Translations under genes and position numbers: made by a program
Notes under the pieces: model-generated
The model's database searches: none
Told to the model about the DNA's origin: nothing
Seen by the model: only the letters and a program-made list of their open reading frames with translations
Part shown: in pieces, positions 25,791 to 35,254 of the stretch
How positions within the stretch are numbered: the first letter of the stretch is position 1
Layout: each line of letters starts with the position of its first letter
NCBI RefSeq assembly: GCF_000714435.1
Contig: NZ_JJMW01000019.1
Coordinates: forward strand, 248,001 to 312,000
From: Exiguobacterium alkaliphilum 12/1
Lineage (GTDB): Bacteria; Bacillota; Bacilli; Exiguobacteriales; Exiguobacteriaceae
DNA length: 64,000 nucleotides
Direction of reading: 5' to 3'

Positions 25791-26974
25791 TACGTTGGCA
25801 GCTTGAATTTATAAACGGAACGAGGCCTTCCTTGCGCATAACTCATCTCTTCGCCAATCACCTCGACGTAGCCGGCATCAAACAGCTTTTTGATGAGCCG
25901 TTCCGTCGTCCGGCGCGACACGTGAAGGTAAGCGGTCATCTCTTTGGCGGTAAACTCATGTGTCTGTTTGGCGAAGCCGATAATTTTACTCACGTTCGCC
26001 GGACTGATTCCGAGTCGTTTCATCAAGTCGAACGCCCGGTCTTCTGTCACGCGGTACGCGATTGTTTCGTCTGTTCCGGGGAACGACAACTTTTTCGACG
26101 CGTCGATGATTCGGATCGGGTGATGCGTCGAGGCTGAGAGGGCGATTGTCGCGTGATCATGGGCCGTCTGATAGTCAGGCCCATACCCGATTCCGATTTT
26201 TGTCTCCTCATCGGAAGGGGCGAGTGTCTCGATTTGTAACGCCCGTTCAATCACACCTTTTGTGGTGAGCAGTGAGGTCGTGTCGGAATGGACCTCGACA
26301 TGACCGTGATGTGGCAACGCAGCAAGGTAGGTCTGAAGCCCACGCGTCGTCGAGGCATAGAGCACGACGGCGAATTGGGCCGCATCGGCCTGGGCGTGCC
26401 GGACCCGCTCGATCAGCTTTTCAACGTGAACGACAATCGTACGCGTCGGTTCGATCATGAGCTGGCTGTTATATCCGGCATCAAGCATCTCGTGATGGAC
26501 GCGCTCGATGCTCGTCACGGCAAGCGAGGCGTCATGAGGTTGCTTCGACGCATGAAACGTGAACACGTCCGTAAAGGAGACGTCGGGATCGATTTTCATG
26601 ACGCCCGGTCGAGCCATGTCCGGTAAAGAGGCGAAGATTGACGCCAATCGTTCCGGATCGTTCACATCCATCGTCAAGCGATCGAGCGGGACGTGCTGCG
26701 TAACGCTCGCATGTAAAAGTGTCGTCAAAAGCACCGTCTCGTCTTGGACGACGTGATGCGCGAGTGTTTCCTTCAAATAGGGAAGGGCGTATGCATACGG
26801 GAACGAACCGGAGAAGAAGACGGCGTCGAACGATCCGAGCTGTTGTGCGATGGTGGCCGCTTCTTTCGGATGGTGATAGATGAACGGACTGAACCGGACG
26901 TCATCGAACGAGACGGCGCGCATGACGGTCGAGACGAACGTGTCGGACCCGACGAGCGCGAGATGGATGGCCAT
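25790..26974 (-). CDS. Winged-helix regulator with Rossmann-like and GGDEF-like sensory regions
   Basis: A 394-residue protein not recognised as a named family. Residues 1-120 look like an alpha/beta ligand-binding fold (LALVGSDTFVSTVM, FDAVFFSGSFPYAYALPYL). A middle part contains IGIGYGPDYQTAHDHATIAL, a pattern seen in degenerate GGDEF or cyclase-like domains. Residues about 335-394 form a winged helix: HEFTAKEMTAYLHVSRRTTERLIKKLFDAGYVEV, ending in a basic wing QGRPRSVYKF. ATG 26974 is fixed by AAGGAGG; an earlier start at 26992 overlaps that RBS. It is divergent from the racemase gene and likely controls both nhaC and racemase promoters through the shared 17-bp sites. Confidence 0.7.
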   Translation of the reverse strand: MAIHLALVGSDTFVSTVMRAVSFDDVRFSPFIYHHPKEAATIAQQLGSFDAVFFSGSFPYAYALPYLKETLAHHVVQDETVLLTTLLHASVTQHVPLDRLTMDVNDPERLASIFASLPDMARPGVMKIDPDVSFTDVFTFHASKQPHDASLAVTSIERVHHEMLDAGYNSQLMIEPTRTIVVHVEKLIERVRHAQADAAQFAVVLYASTTRGLQTYLAALPHHGHVEVHSDTTSLLTTKGVIERALQIETLAPSDEETKIGIGYGPDYQTAHDHATIALSASTHHPIRIIDASKKLSFPGTDETIAYRVTEDRAFDLMKRLGISPANVSKIIGFAKQTHEFTAKEMTAYLHVSRRTTERLIKKLFDAGYVEVIGEEMSYAQGRPRSVYKFKLPT

Positions 26975-26992
26975 GAAAACTCCTCCTTGCAA

Positions 26993-27020
26993 TTTAACGA
27001 CTATTTAACGACAATATAAC
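26993..27020 (+). promoter_or_regulatory. Operator B and promoter of the racemase-GNAT operon
   Basis: CGACTATTTAACGACAA (26998-27014) matches operator A at 15 of 17 bases, with the same 11-base CGAC period. TTTAAC (26993-26998) and TATAAC (27015-27020), 16 bases apart, could be -35 and -10, so the site fills the spacer. Further TAACGA and ACGACA units follow to 27033. The regulator gene starts just upstream on the other strand. Confidence 0.55.
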
Positions 27021-27052
27021 TAACGATACGACAGAAGTAAAGGAGCTTATGT

Positions 27053-28165
27053 ATGAAAATTGAGAAGATTGAAGTGTTTGCCGTCCGTTTCCCACTAAAA
27101 GTCCCATTCGTCGTCAGCTATCACCGCTATGAGGATATGCCGTCCGTCATCGTCAAATTAACGAGTGCTTGCGGTCATGTCGGATACGGCGAAGCGGTCG
27201 CCGATGAGCATGTTACCGGTGAGTCGCTAGAGAGCACGATTTCAATCATCCATCGCTTGCTCGGACCACAGTTGATTGGGGAGAACCCGATGCATATGGA
27301 ACGGATTCACGATGTGATGGACCGGTCCATCCGGGACGTGCCCGCCGCGAAAGCGGCACTCGACATCGCGTGCCACGACCTCGTCGGGAAGAAGCTTGGT
27401 CTTCCGGTATACGACTTGATCGGTGGGCGTTATCATGACGCCTTCCCCGTGACGCATGTCCTCAGTATCGGTGACCCGGATGCGATGGCCGAGGAAGCGA
27501 AGCAGCAACTCGATGCCGGTTACACGTCCATCAAGATGAAAGTCGGGGTCGACGTCGCCTCTGACGTCGCGCGCGTCGCCGCGGTCCGACGCGCGGTCGG
27601 ACCGGACGTCCCGATTCGCGTCGACGTGAACCAAGGCTGGGAGAATGCCGGGAAGACGCTACAGGCGATGCAGCAGCTCATCCCGTATGCGCTCGACTGG
27701 ATCGAACAGCCGGTTCGGGCCGACGATTTCGAGGGGATGGCCGAAGTGAAAGCGAAGAGTGTCGTCCCGATCATGATTGATGAAGGAGTGCGCGGCATGC
27801 CTGAGATGCGCCGGTTGACGCTCATGCAGGCGGCACACAAAGTGAACATCAAACTGATGAAGTGCGGTGGGATCTATCCGGCGAAAAAGCTCGTCCATAT
27901 CGCGGAAATGTCAGGAATCGAGTGTCAAATCGGGTCGATGGTCGAGTCGTCCATCGCATCGAGTGCGGGCTTCCATGTCGCCTTCTCAAGTAAAATCGTA
28001 CGTTCCGTCGAATTGACGGGCCCGCTCCGGTTCGCACAAGATGTCGGGAACTTGCAGTACGATTTGCCGTTCATCCGCTTGAACGAACAGCCCGGACTTG
28101 GGATCGAAGTCGATGAGGCCGTCCTCGAGCAGTTGGCGACGGCGCGGTATGAGGTGACGGGCTGA
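27053..28165 (+). CDS. Enolase-superfamily racemase/epimerase, N-succinyl-Arg/Lys racemase-like
   Basis: A 370-residue MLE-subgroup enzyme. The two-base catalytic pair is Lys163 (second Lys of IKMKVG) and the Lys in VNIKLMKCGG near 267; metal ligands are Asp191 (RVDVNQGW), Glu218 (WIEQPV) and Asp243 (MIDEG). Databases would probably call it dipeptide (L-Ala-D/L-Glu) epimerase, but the DxD motif that holds the dipeptide ammonium group in those enzymes reads ELTGP here. A divergent Bacillus cereus member of this type has been assigned N-succinyl-Arg/Lys racemase activity (recalled). The GNAT gene overlaps by one base (TGATG). Confidence 0.8.
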   Translation: MKIEKIEVFAVRFPLKVPFVVSYHRYEDMPSVIVKLTSACGHVGYGEAVADEHVTGESLESTISIIHRLLGPQLIGENPMHMERIHDVMDRSIRDVPAAKAALDIACHDLVGKKLGLPVYDLIGGRYHDAFPVTHVLSIGDPDAMAEEAKQQLDAGYTSIKMKVGVDVASDVARVAAVRRAVGPDVPIRVDVNQGWENAGKTLQAMQQLIPYALDWIEQPVRADDFEGMAEVKAKSVVPIMIDEGVRGMPEMRRLTLMQAAHKVNIKLMKCGGIYPAKKLVHIAEMSGIECQIGSMVESSIASSAGFHVAFSSKIVRSVELTGPLRFAQDVGNLQYDLPFIRLNEQPGLGIEVDEAVLEQLATARYEVTG

Positions 28166-28842
28166 TGTGGTCTGGGGTTTGGAACGGTCTCACGTTACAC
28201 GTTCGCCATTTGACGGAACAGGATTTACCCGCCATCGAGTCCGTCCAACGAGCGGTCATTGATGAATTGACCGAGTCCGCTCACTATCAAGCGCTCACGA
28301 CTGGCGAGTTTCAAAAACTGTTGGCAGACCGAACCATCATCGGGGCATATCGGGACGAAGATTTAATCGCGTTTCGCGCGCTCCTCATCCCGCCAATCGA
28401 TGCAGAGCATCTCGGCCGGGACATCGGGTACCCGGAACACTCACTCGAGCGCATCATCTATCAGGAAGTGACGAACGTCCATCCGTCGTTTCGGGGTTAT
28501 CGACTGCAACAACATCTCGGCCACCTCTTGATGGAGGCGTTTAGCCAAGACGTCCGATTCGACCTCGTCTGTGCGACGGTCGCCCCGTTCAATATTCCGA
28601 GCTTGAAAGATAAGTTCGCCCTTGGACTTCGGATTGGCGCGCTGAAGCCGAAATACGGGGGCAAATGGCGCTACATCTTCATGAGAGAGCTACACACCGG
28701 TTGGCATGGGGATGGACTCGTCACGTCCGTCGAGATGGCTGACACGGCGCGACAAGTGCGTCTGTTACAGGACGGCTGGTATGGGACGGGTATGCGTGAA
28801 ATAGATGGGACATGGTATATCGACTACGAAAAACAAGCCTGA
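28165..28842 (+). CDS. GNAT-family acyltransferase
   Basis: A 225-residue protein with a GNAT core: LHVRHLTEQDLPAIESVQ at the N-terminus, EVTNVHPSFRGYRLQQHLGHLLM as the acyl-CoA pyrophosphate loop, then ATVAPFNIPSLKDKFALGL and a C-terminal extension. ATG 28165 overlaps the racemase TGA, so the two are coupled. In the known N-succinyl-amino-acid racemase pathway a GNAT enzyme succinylates the D-amino acid before racemisation; that role is inferred from context only, and acetyl or another acyl donor is possible. Confidence 0.8.
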   Translation: MWSGVWNGLTLHVRHLTEQDLPAIESVQRAVIDELTESAHYQALTTGEFQKLLADRTIIGAYRDEDLIAFRALLIPPIDAEHLGRDIGYPEHSLERIIYQEVTNVHPSFRGYRLQQHLGHLLMEAFSQDVRFDLVCATVAPFNIPSLKDKFALGLRIGALKPKYGGKWRYIFMRELHTGWHGDGLVTSVEMADTARQVRLLQDGWYGTGMREIDGTWYIDYEKQA

Positions 28843-28863
28843 TCGTCATGATCAGGCTTGTTT
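28831..28863. terminator. Bidirectional terminator, GNAT / GDSL esterase
   Basis: AAACAAGCCTGATC and GATCAGGCTTGTTT form a perfect 14-bp stem with loop GTCAT. Confidence 0.92.
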
Positions 28864-29612
28864 CAATCGAGTAGGAACAAGACATCGTCCGCGAACTTCT
28901 CATACGTCCGGTCGCTCGGATGGAATTGATCGGTCGCAAGGTCCCGTGACACGTCGGAAACGTAGGCGAACGGGTCGATGACGTCGATGCGTTGCGCGTT
29001 CGCGAACTGTGCGGCCGACGCATTCCAATCGAGGATGAGTTGATTGAACGCTTCCCCGTTCTCATTGTCTTGGAACGGATTGTATAGCGCGATGTAAATG
29101 ATTTGAGCGGAATCGTTCAGGTTGCGGATTTCGGTGAAAATCGTATTCAAGTTCGTCTTCGCATCGGCAACGACTTGGGTGATGTCGACCGAGTCGAAAT
29201 TATCGACGTTCTCGCCGCGGTTGAACAAGTCGTTTCCACCGATCGTCAAGGTGATGTATCGAGCGTTCTCGATTGTCCGTCGTACTTCGGGCTGCTCGAG
29301 CTGAGCGAGTAAGTCCTCGGTGCGAGCTCCCGAGACGGCTAGGTTCTGTGACCGGATCCCGTCTTCTTGTAATGCCCGGCTGACGGGTTGCACGTATCCT
29401 GCGCCCGACGTCGAGCCGACACCGCGTGTGAGCGAGTCACCGAGGGCGACGAACACGTCACCTTCTGGTGCAGGGCGGGCATCCTCGTTGACCGAGAGCG
29501 TCCGTTCTGGCGGATGAACGATATCTTGATAACCGATCCATAGGCCGTATAGAGCCGTTCCTGTTAGAAAAATCGAGCCGATTAAAAACGCGTACCACTT
29601 TCGGTTTTTCAT
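28863..29612 (-). CDS. Membrane-anchored GDSL/SGNH esterase-lipase
   Basis: A 249-residue exported hydrolase. One N-terminal hydrophobic helix (about 7-27) acts as signal anchor. SGNH blocks are visible: GDSLTRG with Ser60, the Gly block in AVSGARTEDLL, GGNDLF, and DQFHPS with Asp228 and His231. Such enzymes cleave ester bonds of lipids, acylated glycans or wall polymers outside the membrane. It is single and divergent from an ABC transporter; the ester substrate is unknown. Confidence 0.88.
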   Translation of the reverse strand: MKNRKWYAFLIGSIFLTGTALYGLWIGYQDIVHPPERTLSVNEDARPAPEGDVFVALGDSLTRGVGSTSGAGYVQPVSRALQEDGIRSQNLAVSGARTEDLLAQLEQPEVRRTIENARYITLTIGGNDLFNRGENVDNFDSVDITQVVADAKTNLNTIFTEIRNLNDSAQIIYIALYNPFQDNENGEAFNQLILDWNASAAQFANAQRIDVIDPFAYVSDVSRDLATDQFHPSDRTYEKFADDVLFLLD

Positions 29613-29730
29613 CTGATGACCTCACTTTCGTTGTTCTCATCATATCAAAAAAACGTGAACGTGCCCTATGTGAATGTTCGAATAGGACAGACTGGCATCG
29701 TCTCCGCTAGAATGGAAAAGAGGTGAGACG

Positions 29731-30651
29731 ATGCAACCAACATTGAAGATTGATCAATTGACAAAAGTGATTGGGAAAAAGACGATTATCGACAATATGT
29801 CGTTCGACGTGTTCCCGGGTGAAGTGTTCGGCTTCCTCGGTCCGAACGGGGCCGGGAAGACGACGACGATTCGGATGATTGTAGGTTTAATCAAACCGAC
29901 GAACGGGACCGTCTCGATCTGCGGCTATAACGTCGAACGAGAATTCGTCCAAGCGATGAACCAAATCGGGGCGATTGTCGAAAACCCAGAACTGTACAAG
30001 TTTTTAAGTGGTCGTGAAAACTTGGAAGTGTTCGCCCGCATGTTGCCGGATGTGACTGAGGCGAGAATCCAAGAAGTGATTGACCTCGTCGATTTGACGG
30101 CACGAATCGATGACAAAGTGAAGACGTACTCGCTCGGGATGCGGCAACGGCTCGGGATCGCCCAAGCGCTCCTCAACAACCCGCGCGTCTTGATCTTAGA
30201 TGAGCCGACGAACGGACTCGACCCGATGGGGATTCGGGACTTGCGCCTTTTCATCCGCCGACTCGTCGAAGAGACGGGCTTAAGCGTGCTCGTCTCGAGC
30301 CACATTCTAGCGGAAATCGAACTGCTCGCCGACCGCGTCGCCATCATGTCTCGCGGCAAAATCGTCAAAGTCGGCACGGTCGGGGACTTGATCAACGAGC
30401 TCGCCTCGACGGTCGACGTTCATGTGCCGGACAGCTTCGAGGCGCTCCCGATTGTGCGCGGATTCGAGTCGGTGACCCAAGCCGACGTCATCGATGAACG
30501 AACGATTCGCGTCTCGATGAACTTGGAGGACACCGCCGACTTGAACCGCTATTTACTCGAGCGCAACGTCGCGGTCTCCGGTCTAGAGCGACGCGTCCAA
30601 ACGCTCGAAGAGTTGTTTATTTCGTTGACCGGGGGTGACCACATTGTCTAA
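29731..30651 (+). CDS. ABC exporter ATP-binding protein (CcmA/BcrA type)
   Basis: A 306-residue ATPase: Walker A GPNGAGKTTT near residue 38, signature YSLGMRQRLGIAQAL, Walker B LILDEPTNGLDP and H-loop SSHIL. The last 80 residues form the accessory domain of ABC-2 exporters. RBS AGAGGTGAG precedes ATG 29731. Its end overlaps the permease start. Possible jobs are peptide-antibiotic resistance or export; no two-component system is beside it to decide. Confidence 0.92.
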   Translation: MQPTLKIDQLTKVIGKKTIIDNMSFDVFPGEVFGFLGPNGAGKTTTIRMIVGLIKPTNGTVSICGYNVEREFVQAMNQIGAIVENPELYKFLSGRENLEVFARMLPDVTEARIQEVIDLVDLTARIDDKVKTYSLGMRQRLGIAQALLNNPRVLILDEPTNGLDPMGIRDLRLFIRRLVEETGLSVLVSSHILAEIELLADRVAIMSRGKIVKVGTVGDLINELASTVDVHVPDSFEALPIVRGFESVTQADVIDERTIRVSMNLEDTADLNRYLLERNVAVSGLERRVQTLEELFISLTGGDHIV

Positions 30652-31642
30652 TCCTTCAATCATCGGATTGATTCGAAACGAAGTGTTAAAGATTCATCGC
30701 AAACGACGGTTGCTGGTCGTCTCGACGATTCTCGTCGTCCTCGTCTCGATGTTCACGTATGCGAACTATCGACAGATCGAGAAGCAGCGGGAAGAACAGG
30801 GAACGATTGATTGGCGCGTCGATTTGCAGCAAGAGATTATCGACACGCAAAACCGGCTCGCCTCGGCGAACGTCCAAGACGAGTTCCGGCAAATCCTCGA
30901 ATTTCGGGTGCAACAGAACCAATATTACTTAGATAACGACATTAACCCGAGTTACCCGGGGGCACCGACGTTCATGCGCGTCTTCTTCTCCCAAGGGACG
31001 ACGCTCGTCCTGCCGCTCTTCATCATCGTCTTGATGGCCGATATCGTCAGCGGCGAGCATAACGACGGGACGATTAAGACGCTCTTGTCGCGACCGGTCC
31101 GGCGCTTCAAGATCCTGCTTGCAAAATGGATGACGACGCTTCTGTATACGTCGCTCCTCATCTTCATCACGGCGCTCGTCAGTTATGCGATTTCCGGTAT
31201 CGTGCTCGGCTGGGACGGTTGGACCGCGCCGATACTGACCGGATTCCAAGCCTCGCCGACCGGTACGTTCTCGACCGACTTCGTCCATACGCTGCCGATG
31301 TGGCAATATCTACTCATGTCCGTCGGCCTCGCCTGGTTCGTCGTCGCCGCGGTCGGGACGATCGCACTCATGGTGTCGGTCATCGTCAAAAACACGGCGA
31401 CCGGGATTGGCATCATGATGGCCGTCCTCATCTCGGGTCCGCTTTTGACGTCGCTCGGTTCGAACTGGGACAGTTCGAAGTACCTCGTCAACGTCAACTT
31501 CGGTCTTCATACCTATCTCGAAGGTCAAGCGCCACCGATCGATGGGATGACGTTACCGTTCTCGCTTATCGTGATCACGCTCTGGTCACTGGCGGCACTC
31601 GCTTACGCGTTTTACCATTTCACGCAAAAAGATGTATATTGA
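30644..31642 (+). CDS. ABC-2 type permease
   Basis: A 332-residue membrane partner of the preceding ATPase with about six helices; the first spans about residues 20-40, followed by a long charged extracytoplasmic loop. DIVSGEHNDGTIKTLLSRPVRR is the conserved coupling segment of ABC-2 permeases. TTG 30644 is preferred because GGGGGTGA lies six bases upstream; GTG 30635 is possible but has no RBS. Either way it overlaps the ATPase gene. Confidence 0.88.
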   Translation: MSNPSIIGLIRNEVLKIHRKRRLLVVSTILVVLVSMFTYANYRQIEKQREEQGTIDWRVDLQQEIIDTQNRLASANVQDEFRQILEFRVQQNQYYLDNDINPSYPGAPTFMRVFFSQGTTLVLPLFIIVLMADIVSGEHNDGTIKTLLSRPVRRFKILLAKWMTTLLYTSLLIFITALVSYAISGIVLGWDGWTAPILTGFQASPTGTFSTDFVHTLPMWQYLLMSVGLAWFVVAAVGTIALMVSVIVKNTATGIGIMMAVLISGPLLTSLGSNWDSSKYLVNVNFGLHTYLEGQAPPIDGMTLPFSLIVITLWSLAALAYAFYHFTQKDVY

Positions 31643-31646
31643 TTCG

Positions 31647-31676
31647 ACGTCGCCCGTTACGGGTGACGTTTTTTTA
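31647..31676 (+). terminator. Terminator of the ABC operon
   Basis: ACGTCGCCCG and CGGGTGACGT form a stem with loop TTA and a seven-T tail. Confidence 0.8.
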
Positions 31677-31786
31677 TACAGTGAGAAAGGCGCTGTCCTG
31701 ATGTACGAGTAGTAATATTTACTTAATATTTAAAATTATCAAAATAATCAAATGGTTGGATATCTTAATTGTGTGAAACTATGTAA

Positions 31787-33349
<1,563 letters not shown>

Positions 33350-33356
33350 TAGGCAG

Positions 33357-33386
33357 ACATCGACTTCGCAAGGGGTCGATGTTTTT
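33357..33386 (+). terminator. Metalloprotease terminator
   Basis: ACATCGAC and GTCGATGT form an 8-bp stem with a TTCGCAAGGG loop, followed by TTTT. Confidence 0.75.
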
Positions 33387-33455
33387 GTGTGGGCGATACA
33401 GGCTCTGAACTTTTGGGTATAAGGAAGGGATATGAAAAAAGTGAGGTGAGCCCGA

Positions 33456-34319
33456 ATGAATGATTTTGATGCATATAAAATTGATCAACAACGAACACGG
33501 CGACTTGAGGAATTCGATACATCCGTTTCCGACCGACCGACTGACGATGAATTAAAAAACAAACTGATTCCGGAAAGCATCGAACGATTGAAAGAACTGC
33601 ATTGGAAACTATATGCCGAGGCGGAGACAGGAGTCATTGTCGTCTTACAGGCGCTCGATGCTGGGGGAAAAGACGAAGCGATCAGCTATATCTTTTCGAA
33701 CTTGAACGCCCAAGGGTTAAAGACGAACGCGTTCCAAAAACCGTCCGAGAAAGAAAAGAAACATGACTATTTATGGCGCATGCACGACTTGATGCCGGAG
33801 CGTGGGCAGGTCGGCATCTTGAATCGCTCGCATTACGAGGAAGTCATCGCCCCCCGTGTGCACGATTTGCTCGGGGAAGAAGCGATTCCAGATGAGACGG
33901 ACAAAGAGGCGGTTTGGTCGATGCGTTATCGCCAAATCAATGATTTTGAGCGCTACTTGCATGAGAACGGGTTCGAAATCATCAAGTTCTTCTTCAACGT
34001 CTCAAAAGAAGTTCAACGAGACCGGTTGCTTGAACGGTTGAAAGACCCGAAGAAAAATTGGGAGTTTTCCTTTAGCGACGTCGAGGAGCGACAGTATTGG
34101 GACGACTATCAGGCGATCTTTGCCGATATGCTTTCGAAGACGGCGACGGAACACGCCCCGTGGTACGTCCTCCCGGCCGATGATGAATGGTATGCCCGTT
34201 ATATCGTTTCATCGGTCATGATTGACGTGTTAGAACAAATCGATCCCGAATTTCCCACGTTCACTGAAGAAGAACAAGAAAAGATTGACGAAGCCATCCG
34301 GACGCTTGAGAGCGAGTGA
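33456..34319 (+). CDS. Polyphosphate kinase 2 family protein
   Basis: A 287-residue PPK2 enzyme that transfers phosphate between polyphosphate and nucleotides. The Walker A variant is ALDAGGKDEAI (about residues 67-75), followed by the LNRSHYEEV region with Walker B-like role and an Arg-containing lid around RDRLLERLKDPKKNW. The single-domain length and YRQINDFERYL segment resemble class III PPK2, which can phosphorylate AMP and ADP; the class call is tentative. No ppk1 or ppx gene is in view. The gene is monocistronic. Confidence 0.9.
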   Translation: MNDFDAYKIDQQRTRRLEEFDTSVSDRPTDDELKNKLIPESIERLKELHWKLYAEAETGVIVVLQALDAGGKDEAISYIFSNLNAQGLKTNAFQKPSEKEKKHDYLWRMHDLMPERGQVGILNRSHYEEVIAPRVHDLLGEEAIPDETDKEAVWSMRYRQINDFERYLHENGFEIIKFFFNVSKEVQRDRLLERLKDPKKNWEFSFSDVEERQYWDDYQAIFADMLSKTATEHAPWYVLPADDEWYARYIVSSVMIDVLEQIDPEFPTFTEEEQEKIDEAIRTLESE

Positions 34320-34428
34320 ATCGAGGCGTTCTCGTGAACATCAATTTCCCCTCTTGCATTGAAAGCGAATTCACAGTACAGTGGACATATCGAAAGACGT
34401 CTGACATCTGTACAAAGGAGTAATGCAC

Positions 34429-35019
34429 GTGGGGAATATCAGTTTATTGTTTGGCGGCGTGGCATTGTTTTTAAATAGCCTCGTCTTATTCGGGAAAGTC
34501 GACGTGAAAAGCGCCGGCGTGTTCAGTTTGTTCACCGGTTTCTTGCAAGCGTTCATCGCGACGTGGCTCGTCGTCCATGCGACACCGGCCGAAGTGTTCG
34601 GGTATGCCGGGATTTACTTGTTCGCTTTCACTTATCTATACGTCGGTGTCACGTTCTTGTTTAACATGGACGGTCGCGGCGTCGGTTGGTTCTCCCTTTT
34701 CGTCGCGATTGCCGCATTGTTTTACGCGGGGATTGGCTTCGGACGAGCTGATTTTGTGAACGGTGCGATGTGGGCGTTCTGGGCGTTCCTATGGGCGCTC
34801 TTCTTCCTCGGCATGGGCCTCGGGCAACCAATCGATGCAGTTACATCACGCGTCGCGCTCGTTTTGAGTTGGTTGACGTTAATCGTACCGGCGATGATTG
34901 GACTATCAGGTCTGGCGACACCGCTATATACGATTATATGGTGGGCTGCGAGCGGGACGGCGGTCCTATATTTCGGATTCACAATTTGGCGGTACCGTTT
35001 AATTGAAGTGACGTCATAA
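34429..35019 (+). CDS. AmiS/UreI family urea/amide channel
   Basis: A 196-residue membrane protein with six helices, starting MGNISLLFGGVALFLNSLVLFG as AmiS/UreI proteins do; LFAFTYLYVGVTFLFN and ALFFLGMGLGQP are further family segments. Helicobacter UreI is a proton-gated urea channel. Neither urease nor amidase genes are in the window. GTG 34429 is preferred to ATG 34423 because AAGGAG ends at 34420, leaving eight bases. Confidence 0.85.
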   Translation: MGNISLLFGGVALFLNSLVLFGKVDVKSAGVFSLFTGFLQAFIATWLVVHATPAEVFGYAGIYLFAFTYLYVGVTFLFNMDGRGVGWFSLFVAIAALFYAGIGFGRADFVNGAMWAFWAFLWALFFLGMGLGQPIDAVTSRVALVLSWLTLIVPAMIGLSGLATPLYTIIWWAASGTAVLYFGFTIWRYRLIEVTS

Positions 35020-35045
35020 GATGCTCCTATGGGGCATCTTTTATT
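35018..35045 (+). terminator. Terminator of the AmiS/UreI gene
   Basis: AAGATGC and GCATCTT pair around TCCTATGGG with a T-rich tail. Confidence 0.65.
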
Positions 35046-35110
35046 TTGCGTATTAATTTGTGTCTAAAGTGTGAAAAATGGGAATGGGGGAGAAAAGGAG
35101 GCGGAAACGA

Positions 35111-35206
35111 ATGAGTGATGGATTAGTTTTATTGCTCGGCTTACTATTATGTGGTTGGATGCTGTTTGCCGTCGTATTTGATGATACAATTAAACGAAGA
35201 ATTTGA
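35111..35206 (+). CDS. Small single-helix membrane protein (31 aa)
   Basis: ATG 35111 follows a strong AAGGAGGC with seven-base spacing and encodes 31 residues: a polar start, a Leu-rich helix (GLVLLLGLLLCGWMLFAVVF) and a charged tail DDTIKRRI. A perfect RBS and a clean hydrophobic helix with positive C-terminus make it a credible small protein despite its size. It precedes miaA by 48 bases, with a weak GACCG/CGGTC hairpin between. Function unknown. Confidence 0.6.
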   Translation: MSDGLVLLLGLLLCGWMLFAVVFDDTIKRRI

Positions 35207-35254
35207 CTGACCGTTTCCTTTCTGGAGCGGTCTTTCGTTTGAGGAGTGAACTGG

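Noticed and set aside
23118-28842. Muropeptide recycling cluster (Ala-Glu epimerase) reading
   Set aside because: No LD-carboxypeptidase or NlpC/P60 peptidase is adjacent, as in the Bacillus ykf operon, and the DxD motif is missing from the epimerase; not excluded, but less likely than N-acyl amino-acid racemisation.
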